From contig DANB01000026.1 in the NCBI GenBank assembly GCA_002497245.1, positions 1 to 14,006 of the forward strand: a DNA stretch of 14,006 nt. The letters run 5' to 3'. Positions 7,616 to 14,006 of the stretch are shown piece by piece; the stretch's first letter is position 1; every line of letters starts with the position of its first letter. The position numbers and the translations under genes were made by a program. Under the pieces are notes generated by a model that made no database searches, had not been told where the DNA came from, and worked only from the letters and a program-made list of their open reading frames with translations. Source of the DNA: Euryarchaeota archaeon UBA439 (lineage in GTDB: Archaea > Thermoplasmatota > Poseidoniia > Poseidoniales > Thalassarchaeaceae).

Positions 7616-7626
7616 AAATACTAAAT
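7616..7626 (+). promoter_or_regulatory. TATA-like box for Sec61-beta
   Basis: AAATACTAAAT is centred about 22 bases before the ATG at 7643, close to the spacing expected for an archaeal TATA box on a leaderless or nearly leaderless transcript. No good Shine-Dalgarno is seen at the normal distance, which fits such a transcript. Confidence 0.4.
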
Positions 7627-7642
7627 GTAGGTCCGATTGACA

Positions 7643-7834
7643 ATGGCAAAGGAGAAGAAGGGCAGTGGAATCCAGCAGGCAGCTGGTCTGATTCGTTACT
7701 TCGATGAAGAATCTGAGGACGCAATTCAGATATCTAGAGGTATGATTTATTTTGCTTGTATCTTCTTCTCAGTAACAATTTATCTTGCAAATCATGGCGT
7801 TATTCATTGGTTAGCGGATATTTTCGGATTTTAA
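7643..7834 (+). CDS. Sec61-beta type preprotein translocase subunit (archaeal SecG)
   Basis: Small tail-anchored subunit of the SecYE translocon that moves proteins across or into the membrane. The 63-aa product has the family pattern: a basic start (MAKEKKGSG), the conserved GIQQAAGLIRYFDEE (9-23), then one membrane helix at about 33-49 (GMIYFACIFFSVTIYLA). The N-terminus should face the cytoplasm. The ATG at 7643 is chosen over a TTG two codons earlier because MAKEKKGSG is the usual type of start. Unusually, the chain runs some 14 residues beyond the helix (NHGVIHWLADIFGF), where many archaeal homologues end. It converges with the next gene with no gap. Confidence 0.9.
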   Translation: MAKEKKGSGIQQAAGLIRYFDEESEDAIQISRGMIYFACIFFSVTIYLANHGVIHWLADIFGF

Positions 7835-8704
7835 CTATTCAGATTCGGTTAAATCTACGAAATCAATTTCATTATTGAGCAAATCTTTTGCATTGATAAT
7901 TTCAGTATTTTCTTGTTGATTTTTTAGAGATTTTGAAACTATATAATCCAATTCTGACGATCTCACCTCGGTATCAGGTTTTGCTTCGATTAACGAGGTA
8001 ATAGCTCTTCCTAATGCCCTTTCTACTGCTGGTGCATTCCTATCTAAAAGAGCCGCTCTTGCATCTTCCAAAGCGTTTTTTGCATTTTCAAGTATGACTT
8101 TTATTTCTGGATCTGTGCCCATTAATGACCTAATTTCATTTTCAACGATATTAATTTCTTCTTCCATCTCATTTCTAGCATATTTGGCTAACTCTCTCCA
8201 ACATTCTCCATGTTCTGCTAGAGATGCATTAGTAATTTTTTCAAATTTCTTAACTCTACTTGCCTCCCACGGGTTTCTTCCTAAAGATGCCATTATGTCG
8301 TGTACACATCTCGCTCTGAGAGATAGTGGACCTATTAGTTCGATTTCATTATAGAAGCACTTGGACCAAAGTCCAAAACCCCAATATGAAAAACTTTTGA
8401 TGTTAATTTTTAATTCTCCAGAAGATGAACTGAGAGCCCATTTCTGCTCGTCATATTCAGGTCTTTTTGAAAATCTTGGAGGGTCATGAGGTCCTAATGA
8501 TCGAAGTGAAACATTTGCAACATCTCCAAGGAAAACATTACTTGTATTACCTTGCCAACCAATATTTCTGAGATAATTCTCTTCATCAATCTTCATCTCG
8601 GGTTCGCCAGACATAACTTGAGCGAATAACAAACTACGATTCGGGTCACAACCAAGAGGTTTTTTTTGACTATCCACTTCTTCCACGAGTATCCGTAGTG
8701 TCAT
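7835..8704 (-). CDS. Unrecognised 289-aa protein with helical C-terminal half
   Basis: I do not recognise the family. The N-terminal half (1-130) is mixed in character with a Trp/Tyr/Phe-rich patch (INIKSFSYWGFGLWSKCFYNEIE, about 100-122). The segment LSLRARCVHDIMASLGRNPWEASRVKKFEKI (128-157) leads into a strongly helical, possibly coiled-coil region (160-245) with NEMEEEINIVENEIRSLMG and LENAKNALEDARAALLDRNAPAVERALGRAITSLIEAKPD. The tail is acidic. No signal peptide or membrane helix is seen, so it should be cytoplasmic. The C-terminal helices could form a dimerisation module. AGGT about five bases ahead of the ATG is a modest ribosome site. It ends exactly against the Sec61-beta stop on the other strand. 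It is a real gene by codon pattern and protein-like composition; its function is unknown. Confidence 0.75.
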   Translation of the reverse strand: MTLRILVEEVDSQKKPLGCDPNRSLLFAQVMSGEPEMKIDEENYLRNIGWQGNTSNVFLGDVANVSLRSLGPHDPPRFSKRPEYDEQKWALSSSSGELKINIKSFSYWGFGLWSKCFYNEIELIGPLSLRARCVHDIMASLGRNPWEASRVKKFEKITNASLAEHGECWRELAKYARNEMEEEINIVENEIRSLMGTDPEIKVILENAKNALEDARAALLDRNAPAVERALGRAITSLIEAKPDTEVRSSELDYIVSKSLKNQQENTEIINAKDLLNNEIDFVDLTESE

Positions 8705-8778
8705 CCAAACATCAACCTACTGATTTCTCCAGATGTTATGATAACAACTGCTAAGTTCCGTCTATCAAACTTGGAAGC

Positions 8779-8973
8779 ATGCCAAGGAGGAAGTATGGAC
8801 GTCTAGTGAAAACTGTAGAGCGTCCACCAAATGATAATTGTTCTCGTTGTCGTTCTGGAAAATATTGTCCAATTCCTGGCCATGTAGGTAACAATGCCAT
8901 AGCAAATAGGGAGTGGCAGGGTCCAGAAAATGTTGACAAAAGGGAAAATAAAAAAAATCCAGCTAGAAAATAA
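8779..8973 (+). CDS. Small basic Cys/His protein, possible zinc-binding
   Basis: A 64-aa basic protein with CSRCRSGKYCPIPGH (22-36), a Cys-x2-Cys-x5-Cys-x4-His arrangement that could bind one zinc ion. The N-terminus is Arg/Lys-rich (MPRRKYGRLVK) and the tail is KRENKKNPARK, so it may contact nucleic acid; that is inference. I do not recognise a named family. It lies divergently from the 289-aa gene across a 74-bp gap, where TTATGATAA (about 40 bases before the ATG) is a TATA candidate. GGAAG just before the ATG is too close to be a good ribosome site. It ends directly against the recombinase stop. The residue pattern and unbroken frame support a gene, but the short length leaves some doubt. 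Confidence 0.65.
   Translation: MPRRKYGRLVKTVERPPNDNCSRCRSGKYCPIPGHVGNNAIANREWQGPENVDKRENKKNPARK
8950..8957 (-). terminator. Oligo-T terminator downstream of the recombinase gene
   Basis: On the minus strand a run of eight T bases begins 17 bases after the recombinase stop, followed by another T-rich patch. Archaeal RNA polymerase stops at such runs without needing a hairpin. The run lies inside the 3' end of the opposing 64-aa gene, where the plus strand reads as lysine-rich codons, so it could also simply reflect that coding sequence. Confidence 0.45.
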
Positions 8974-10122
8974 TTATTTTATTGAAGGAAAACTTTCAGC
9001 AATTTCTTCAGATATTTGATTATTCTCAGATTCTATTTCAGCGACACTAGGTGATGATTGTGCTCTGTGATAAATTTCTCTTAATGTTTGATCACCAATC
9101 TCTAGGTAAACCCTTGTTGTTGAAATATTTGCATGCCCCAGAAGTCTCTGTATTGTTACCAGATCTGCCCCTCTTTCTAGAAGTCCGGTTGCAAAAGAGT
9201 GCCTAAGAACATGCGGACTTAATCTAGTTCTAGGTATGTCAGAAGCATCTGCAATACGATCTAACAATTTTTGTACCGAACGTGGATTTAATCTTCTACT
9301 CCGACTAGAGAAAAACAGTGATCTTCTATCTTCTTCTCTGGAACAATTCTTTAATCTAGCATTTCTTATTGGTCTCCAAGCATCCAATGCATCTAATGTT
9401 GCATTAGTGAAAAGAACAGTCCTATCTTTCTCTCCTTTACCTCCAATAACCAATGCCGACAAATCCTCTAAATCTACATCATCTAGGTCCAAATTACAGA
9501 TTTCTGAACATCTTAGTCCTGTATCCAGCATCATTGTAATTATTGGAAAAGCAATAGGATCTTCTGATCTAATTGCGGCTAATCTAACTTTTTGCAAGTC
9601 ATTTTTACCTAATGTTCTAGGTAGTGATCTAGATCTAGCAGGTCTTTGAATCCATTCAGGAATAGCATATCCCATCCACTTCAATAAATGTGTAATTGCT
9701 GCAATTCTTGCATTAATTGTTGCAGGTCTTAAATCTCCTATTGTGTTTAACCACGAATCAACTCTGCCATTGTTAGGATTACTTCTGTTAAATAATTCTG
9801 ATACTTGAATCTCTTTTACTTCATTCCAAGACAATATTTCATCATTCGGCAGTGGAGTTGTTGTGAATGTTTTTGCTGCAACAACATAGGATCTTATTGT
9901 GTGTTCACTCTTTTTTTCCGTTTTTAATTGTTGAATCCAGCAGTCATACCAAGGCAAGAACGCTAATCTCTGAAGTCTTTGAGGTAGTTTTTTTGTATGA
10001 ATTAATAATTCTGCACCCTTTAAATTTGACTCATTATCTGAGTCTTTAACAATCTGTGAGATTATTTCCTCTTCATTCTGTTTAGTCAATTCCCTCGCCT
10101 CTTCGTCGCGAACGACGCGCAT
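8974..10122 (-). CDS. Xer-type tyrosine recombinase (XerA-like)
   Basis: Cuts and rejoins DNA through a tyrosine-DNA bond. Archaeal XerA proteins resolve chromosome dimers at dif sites, and that is the most likely role. The 382-aa protein has a charged N-terminal extension (1-50) not needed for catalysis, a SAM-like core-binding domain (about 53-150, with FLPWYDCWIQQLKTEKKSEHTIRSYV) and a complete catalytic domain. The active residues are R204 in LDTGLRCSEICNL, K229 in GGKGEKDR, H304 and R307 in SPHVLRHSFATG, H330 in LLGHANISTT, and Y339. A 43-residue tail follows the tyrosine, rich in Glu and Ser. No tRNA, attachment-site pair or phage gene is nearby, so an integrase of a mobile element is less likely. 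ParA lies about 3.5 kb away. No dif-like site was recognised. The start lacks a clear ribosome site. Confidence 0.92.
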   Translation of the reverse strand: MRVVRDEEARELTKQNEEEIISQIVKDSDNESNLKGAELLIHTKKLPQRLQRLAFLPWYDCWIQQLKTEKKSEHTIRSYVVAAKTFTTTPLPNDEILSWNEVKEIQVSELFNRSNPNNGRVDSWLNTIGDLRPATINARIAAITHLLKWMGYAIPEWIQRPARSRSLPRTLGKNDLQKVRLAAIRSEDPIAFPIITMMLDTGLRCSEICNLDLDDVDLEDLSALVIGGKGEKDRTVLFTNATLDALDAWRPIRNARLKNCSREEDRRSLFFSSRSRRLNPRSVQKLLDRIADASDIPRTRLSPHVLRHSFATGLLERGADLVTIQRLLGHANISTTRVYLEIGDQTLREIYHRAQSSPSVAEIESENNQISEEIAESFPSIK

Positions 10123-10227
10123 CCCATGTCCCTAAGGACAAAGCCAAGAATCCCTGATTGAACTTGAATGCTTCTCTTATTTTTATTCTCAAGATATATT
10201 TTCTGTTGATTATGACAAGATGCCAAA

Positions 10228-11175
10228 TCATGAATCTGCTTGAAATTTCTCATCCACATTATTAGCTTGATGATTCTGATTTATTGAATCAGCATTCTTT
10301 TGTAAAAGATAATTCAATCTATTCGAAACTGCTCCTGCAACATTAACTTGGGATGCCTTCTCGATACCTTCTAGCCCAGGACTAGAGTTGACTTCTAATA
10401 CAAGAGCTCCTCTATCTGATTCTAGCAAATCAACACCTGCAATTTCAAGACCCAATATTCTAGCTGCTTTAATCGCTATTTTCTCGAAATCCGGGTTTAT
10501 TTGTACTTTTTCCACACTTCCTCCAAGATGAAAATTTGAGCGAAATTCATCTCCGTTAGCTCTTCTTCTCATACATGCGACAACTTTTCCACCTACTACT
10601 AATGCCCGTATGTCTTTTCCATGAGACTCTTCTATGTATTCTTGTACTAAAGGCCTCATTTCCCTTTCCAACATTTGGTAAACTAACTGACGAGCATGTT
10701 GTTCAGTTTTTGCTAGAAATACTCCTGCACCATGAGTCCCTTCTGTTGATTTTACTACACACGGAGTTCCACCAACTCTACTAATTGCTCTATTTGTGTC
10801 CTCCCAAGATACTACCTGTGCTGTAATTGGCACTGGTATATTTCCTGAAGACATCATCTGACAGGCTATTAGTTTGTCCCTACTTCTAGTAATTCCATCA
10901 CTCGAGTTCATTACAATTACACCCATTCTTTCAAATTGTCTAACTATAGTTACACCTCTTCTTGTTATTGAATATCCAATTCTTGGAATAACTGCCTCAC
11001 ATTCAACTGGCCATCCTCTGTAGAATATTTTTCCTCCATGTTCATCGACAATCATGGTTAGAGCTAGAGGATCTAAGATTCTAACATCCCAACCAGCATT
11101 TTCTGCTTCTTCTGAAAGGCGTTTTGTAGAATATAATTGTGGCCCACGAGAGAGTATAACTAATCGAGGCCTCAT
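10228..11175 (-). CDS. rimK: RimK-like ATP-grasp glutamate ligase
   Basis: ATP-dependent ligase that adds glutamate to a carboxyl group; in bacteria RimK modifies the C-terminus of ribosomal protein bS6. The 315-aa protein matches bacterial RimK along its length: ILSRGPQLYSTKRLSEEA (7-24), AVIPRIGYSITRRG (61-74), SRDKL, K142 with the glycine-rich loop EGTHGAGV (145-152), LVQEYIEESHGKDIRALVVG (176-195), RSNFHLGGS (212-220), and D249, E261 and N263 in AGVDLLE and LEVNSSPGLEGIE for magnesium. The last 30 residues are a polar tail. Archaea lack bS6, so the real substrate is open; related archaeal enzymes add glutamate to cofactors such as F420. It is divergent from the SAP gene across 133 bp and 105 bp from the recombinase. 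The family is secure, the substrate unknown. Confidence 0.9.
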   Translation of the reverse strand: MRPRLVILSRGPQLYSTKRLSEEAENAGWDVRILDPLALTMIVDEHGGKIFYRGWPVECEAVIPRIGYSITRRGVTIVRQFERMGVIVMNSSDGITRSRDKLIACQMMSSGNIPVPITAQVVSWEDTNRAISRVGGTPCVVKSTEGTHGAGVFLAKTEQHARQLVYQMLEREMRPLVQEYIEESHGKDIRALVVGGKVVACMRRRANGDEFRSNFHLGGSVEKVQINPDFEKIAIKAARILGLEIAGVDLLESDRGALVLEVNSSPGLEGIEKASQVNVAGAVSNRLNYLLQKNADSINQNHQANNVDEKFQADS

Positions 11176-11277
11176 AATTCGCCGCGAACGCCCACCCTTC
11201 TTGACTTCTTTGGCTGCGGAAATCGTATTTTCATACTCTAGTGGCGATTCTGCAACACAGAAGAAGGAAGGTATTGA

Positions 11278-11302
11278 AAGACTTGGCTCATCGACAAGTC
11301 TT
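11278..11302. repeat. Inverted repeat just upstream of the SAP-domain gene
   Basis: AAGACTTG (11278-11285) and CAAGTCTT (11295-11302) are perfect 8-base arms around a 9-base spacer, ending six bases before the ATG at 11309. It lies in the 133-bp divergent gap between the RimK-like gene and the SAP gene. It may be an operator for the SAP gene, or an RNA hairpin that hides its start. No Shine-Dalgarno is seen there. The arms do not match the 11-6-11 layout of dif sites. Confidence 0.5.
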
Positions 11303-11308
11303 GTTAAT

Positions 11309-13579
11309 ATGGCCGACGAGGAGTCTTACACATTCGACTCATTATCAAAAATGATGGTTTTTGACTTGAGAGAAATATGTAAAAAAGAGGAATTATCATC
11401 CTCAGGAAACAAAGCAGAATTAATTGTAAGAATTCTTGGACATTTCTCATCAGATAATGAGAATGATGACTTACTTCTCGAAGAAGAGTCATCTGAGAGT
11501 CAGAACTCATCATCTAAGATTGAAGAGAAAAATGACGATATTCGCACTTCTAAAGATATAGATGATGCTATAGATCGATTAATTTCTCGTGTTGAATCAA
11601 AGGATAATTTGGTTATTGAAGATATTTCTGAAGAAAAGGAAGTAATAGAAGAATCTGAAATAGTTGAAGAAATAATGGATGCAGAAATTTTCGAGGCAGA
11701 AATTATTGAAGAACCAGTAACTCTCGAAAAAGAAGAAACATCTCTAATTTTGGACGAAGACGATCCTTGGTCATTGGAAAATAAAGAAGTGAAGGAGATT
11801 TCTGAAGATCCTCTTGAAGAAAAGGAAGACGAACCTTCAATGACAATTGTTCTGCCTTCAATTGACATTTTTAAGAAATATTGGCAACAAATTTCTGCAG
11901 TTTTTATGGTGATTATACTAGTAGGTGCGGGAGTAGTTTACTTCCTTTCAGCAGACTCTTCGTTTCAAGCCAGGCCGTTAAATTATGGAGATTCAATGAC
12001 ATTTACTTTGAGTGATGGAGAGATTATTTTAGATGGTGATGACATGGTTGCATTACTGAGAGATAATTTACCAGACACGGCAATTACAGATGCTTGCAAT
12101 AAACTTACAGTGGGGTTGGCAGGAACTGGTTCAATATCGATAGTTGAAGGAGATTTGTCCCAGATTAATCACCCAATTGATAGGCAGGCATCTGAATTAT
12201 TAGGAGTAATTAATGCCAAAGATGCTTATGGGCGTTCGCATTTGACAGTGCAACAAGAGATAACACATGATCTCGAAGTCGATTTAGAAGGTAAAACATG
12301 GAAAGACACTAATGTATGTGGCAATTTAGGTTGGTCATTATCTGGTAATGATTTATTGATGACAACCAATCTTTACAATGAATTGACAGAAACAAGTCTA
12401 TTAAGATCAGAGTCAATTATTTCGTTTACTGATGTTGAAGGTGCAACAACAAATGCAAATGTTGTAACATTTGGTGCAGATGGTTTTGGAAATTTAGATG
12501 GAATAGCACCGATCTTAACATTCCCGCTAGCCCCAATTGAGTTACATGATTTCTTTGGAGATATTAAGTTGAAGTCTGGTATGACATCCGAATCAATCTC
12601 TGATTGGAACAATGACTGGGAATGGAGTGTTGGTTCTGAACGAAATACTGCAGACCATGGCTTGGTTTATCCAGTAAAGATTTCTCATTCCGAAGTTGAA
12701 AGGTGTCTTGGTAGAATGAATATCGATATTCTTGTTAAGAATGGTGTACCTTGGGCGGTTGAGCAAGAAGTTGATATTTTAATCGATAAAGATCAGAGTA
12801 CTTCTGATTGTAGTTTTATAGAAAGCGCAGCTACTGATGCGGTTCTCCCAGAAGGGACTCTAACTGTAAGAATGAAGATGAGCAGAATAAGTTCTGATTC
12901 AGGTTCAAATTCTATTTCTTGGGGTGCAACATATGCAGGTAGACCTGGACCCGGAGAAGACAAACTCAGTAGTAATGCAAAGAAAGATTGGTCAACAGCA
13001 ATGTGGGATGAATCTGAAATCAGATCATTTACGTTAGAAGATGCAATTAGTTGCTTACGTGCCAATCATTCTAATCGAGACATAACTGTAGCAATTGATA
13101 GTGATGGCTATATCTGGCAATCTGCTTATTCAACAGATGAAGTAGAGGAATGGAATCTTTCTTGGGTTCGCTCAGATGAAACATCTGGTTGGGCAATAGT
13201 TAGTAAATCAAATAATGCTTGTTCATTTGATGACGAAGGCCGTGACGACGGAGAAGTAATTTGGAACCAAGAAGCTATTCCTTCAACTCATACATTGAAG
13301 AATCTTGAAGCTCGCATTCTTGATTCTAATAGATATCAAGATTTATCTATTTCTTTAGGTGAAAGTCAGTGGTCCGAGGGTAGTAGTTTTGGATATAGAC
13401 TTTCAGTATCCGAAGATAATGACTTACTTTCATTTCTCCCGGTGGTCGATGAAGGACAAGTAACAGTAGCTGGAAGTAGGGATTGGTCAGAATCTAATCG
13501 TAAGCACAACATAAATTTTGCAATGGATGCTCAAACAGGAAGGATGCTTGCTTGGGCTGAGATTATTGGCCAATCTTAG
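11309..13579 (+). CDS. Membrane protein with cytoplasmic SAP domain and six-Cys ectodomain
   Basis: The 756-aa protein has no family I can name, but clear parts. Residues about 10-45 fit a SAP domain (LSKMMVFDLREICKKEELSS followed by GNKAELIVRIL), a helix-turn-helix fold that binds DNA or RNA. Residues 46-180 are a very acidic, Glu/Ile-rich linker. One hydrophobic helix at 195-214 (ISAVFMVIILVGAGVVYFLS) anchors it. No cleavable signal peptide exists, so the SAP domain should be inside and residues 215-756 outside. The ectodomain has six cysteines (263, 337, 466, 501, 582, 638) that may form three disulfides, and many Trp/Gly/Asp turns, suggesting beta-rich domains. The ATG at 11309 is chosen because the SAP domain starts there; the longer frame from 11054 runs antisense into the RimK-like gene. 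The ParA gene follows 76 bp later. A DNA-to-membrane tether is an inference. Confidence 0.85.
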   Translation: MADEESYTFDSLSKMMVFDLREICKKEELSSSGNKAELIVRILGHFSSDNENDDLLLEEESSESQNSSSKIEEKNDDIRTSKDIDDAIDRLISRVESKDNLVIEDISEEKEVIEESEIVEEIMDAEIFEAEIIEEPVTLEKEETSLILDEDDPWSLENKEVKEISEDPLEEKEDEPSMTIVLPSIDIFKKYWQQISAVFMVIILVGAGVVYFLSADSSFQARPLNYGDSMTFTLSDGEIILDGDDMVALLRDNLPDTAITDACNKLTVGLAGTGSISIVEGDLSQINHPIDRQASELLGVINAKDAYGRSHLTVQQEITHDLEVDLEGKTWKDTNVCGNLGWSLSGNDLLMTTNLYNELTETSLLRSESIISFTDVEGATTNANVVTFGADGFGNLDGIAPILTFPLAPIELHDFFGDIKLKSGMTSESISDWNNDWEWSVGSERNTADHGLVYPVKISHSEVERCLGRMNIDILVKNGVPWAVEQEVDILIDKDQSTSDCSFIESAATDAVLPEGTLTVRMKMSRISSDSGSNSISWGATYAGRPGPGEDKLSSNAKKDWSTAMWDESEIRSFTLEDAISCLRANHSNRDITVAIDSDGYIWQSAYSTDEVEEWNLSWVRSDETSGWAIVSKSNNACSFDDEGRDDGEVIWNQEAIPSTHTLKNLEARILDSNRYQDLSISLGESQWSEGSSFGYRLSVSEDNDLLSFLPVVDEGQVTVAGSRDWSESNRKHNINFAMDAQTGRMLAWAEIIGQS

Positions 13580-13636
13580 ACTGTCTAAATTCAGCATTCT
13601 AGTAATTATTACAGGCGGCACATTCAACTTCCTTCT

Positions 13637-13653
13637 AAGCGCCGAAGGCGCTT
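13637..13653 (+). promoter_or_regulatory. GC-rich perfect hairpin two bases before the parA start
   Basis: AAGCGCC and GGCGCTT form a perfect 7-bp stem with a GAA loop, in otherwise AT-rich DNA, ending two bases before the ATG at 13656. It could block or regulate initiation, be an operator for ParA or a partner protein, or terminate the preceding transcript. No U tract follows, which argues against a classical terminator. Confidence 0.55.
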
Positions 13654-13655
13654 GT

Positions 13656-14006
13656 ATGTCTGCTAATGATGACAGCAATCTTCCTGAGGTTGAGAAGATT
13701 CCGCTGGTAATTGATGCTGAATTTACTGAGGAAGAAGAAATTCAGACTACAGCAAGTAGTTTGAATGAAATCTCTTCTCAAAAAACAAGTAGGCCACTGG
13801 ATTTACCCTTTCCAACTCCGACCCCTGATGGCCGTGCAAGAGTAATCACTGTAATCAATCAGAAAGGAGGAGTTGGGAAAACAACTACTGTGATTAATAT
13901 AGCATCTCAATTGGCATTGAGGGGTCACCGTATTCTGGTAGTTGATGCGGATTCTCAAGGTAATTGTGCAACAGGATTAGGGGTCGATAAAAGTAAGGTT
14001 CAGCAT
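13656..14006 (+). CDS. parA: ParA/Soj-type partition ATPase (partial, C-terminus beyond window)
   Basis: ATPase of the ParA/MinD group that drives chromosome or plasmid segregation by ATP-dependent binding to DNA. The visible 117 residues include a deviant Walker A motif KGGVGKTT (70-77, preceded by VITVINQ) with the signature lysine K70, and VVDADSQGN (95-103), typical of Soj/ParA rather than MinD. Residues 1-60 are an acidic, Ser/Thr/Pro-rich extension (DAEFTEEEEIQTT, LDLPFPTPTPDG) absent from short ParA proteins. The ATG at 13656 is the only good start before the core; the frame is open further upstream but offers no ATG there. A hairpin lies directly before the start. A ParB-like partner could lie beyond the edge. 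It shares strand and close spacing with the SAP membrane gene, so the two may be transcribed together. Confidence 0.93.
   Translation, partial: MSANDDSNLPEVEKIPLVIDAEFTEEEEIQTTASSLNEISSQKTSRPLDLPFPTPTPDGRARVITVINQKGGVGKTTTVINIASQLALRGHRILVVDADSQGNCATGLGVDKSKVQH

Noticed and set aside
9236..9649. 137-aa plus-strand frame opposite the recombinase
   Set aside because: It lies fully inside the catalytic domain of a secure gene and has Ser/Leu-rich antisense composition.
8974..10122. Integrase of a prophage or integrative element
   Set aside because: No tRNA target, flanking att repeats, phage genes or transposase are seen, and the gene is embedded among ordinary chromosomal genes; a Xer role fits better.
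11278..11302. A dif site for the Xer recombinase
   Set aside because: The arms are 8 bases with a 9-base spacer instead of the usual 11-6-11 layout, and the position next to a start codon favours an operator or hairpin.
11054..11308. N-terminal 85 residues of the long frame leading into the SAP protein
   Set aside because: This part runs antisense into the RimK-like gene and across the intergenic gap with its dyad; the SAP domain begins directly after the ATG at 11309.
11500..11868. 122-aa minus-strand frame opposite the acidic linker
   Set aside because: Its Ser/Ile repeats are the reverse complement of Glu/Ile/Asp codons; no protein-like pattern.

Overview
The window looks like a gene-dense, AT-rich stretch of an aerobic marine archaeon, most likely a Marine Group II euryarchaeote (Candidatus Poseidoniales) or a close Thermoplasmatota relative. 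The archaeal signs are a Sec61-beta type translocon subunit, an Lrp/AsnC regulator, a stand-alone Toprim protein and short leaders. The A1-type haem-copper oxidase with a CuA subunit shows oxygen respiration. The lineage is inferred from gene content and protein style, not from a marker-gene tree.

Left part (1-4164, minus strand): a cytochrome c oxidase operon in the order subunit II, subunit I, subunit III. The genes are 14 bp apart or overlapping, and subunit III runs off the left edge. Subunit I carries an unusual N-terminal extension: a signal peptide, an extracytoplasmic domain with a GCNCHG motif resembling Reeler/choice-of-anchor V domains, and one extra membrane helix. Subunit III starts at a TTG with a strong Shine-Dalgarno sequence and has a histidine-rich N-terminus.

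Middle part (4165-8973): a divergent control region, a small Toprim-domain protein (+), an Lrp/AsnC regulator (-), a large RNA m5C methyltransferase that resembles eukaryotic NSUN2/Trm4 along its whole length (-), an unrecognised 120-aa protein (+), Sec61-beta (+), an unrecognised 289-aa protein with a helical C-terminal half (-), and a 64-aa Cys/His protein (+). Convergent neighbours here touch with gaps of 4, 0 and 0 bp.

Right part (8974-14006): a tyrosine recombinase of the Xer type (-), a RimK-like ATP-grasp glutamate ligase (-), then divergently a membrane protein with a cytoplasmic SAP domain, a long acidic linker, one transmembrane helix and a large ectodomain with six cysteines (+). 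A ParA/Soj ATPase follows (+), cut by the right edge and preceded by a perfect GC-rich hairpin two bases before its ATG. A Xer recombinase, a ParA ATPase and a membrane-anchored protein with a putative nucleic-acid-binding domain lie within about 5 kb. This suggests, but does not prove, a chromosome maintenance neighbourhood that could tether DNA to the membrane. This group, the oxidase fusion and the full-length NSUN2-like enzyme are the most interesting signals. I saw no tRNA or rRNA gene, CRISPR array, insertion sequence or prophage, and no gene-free stretch longer than about 200 bp.
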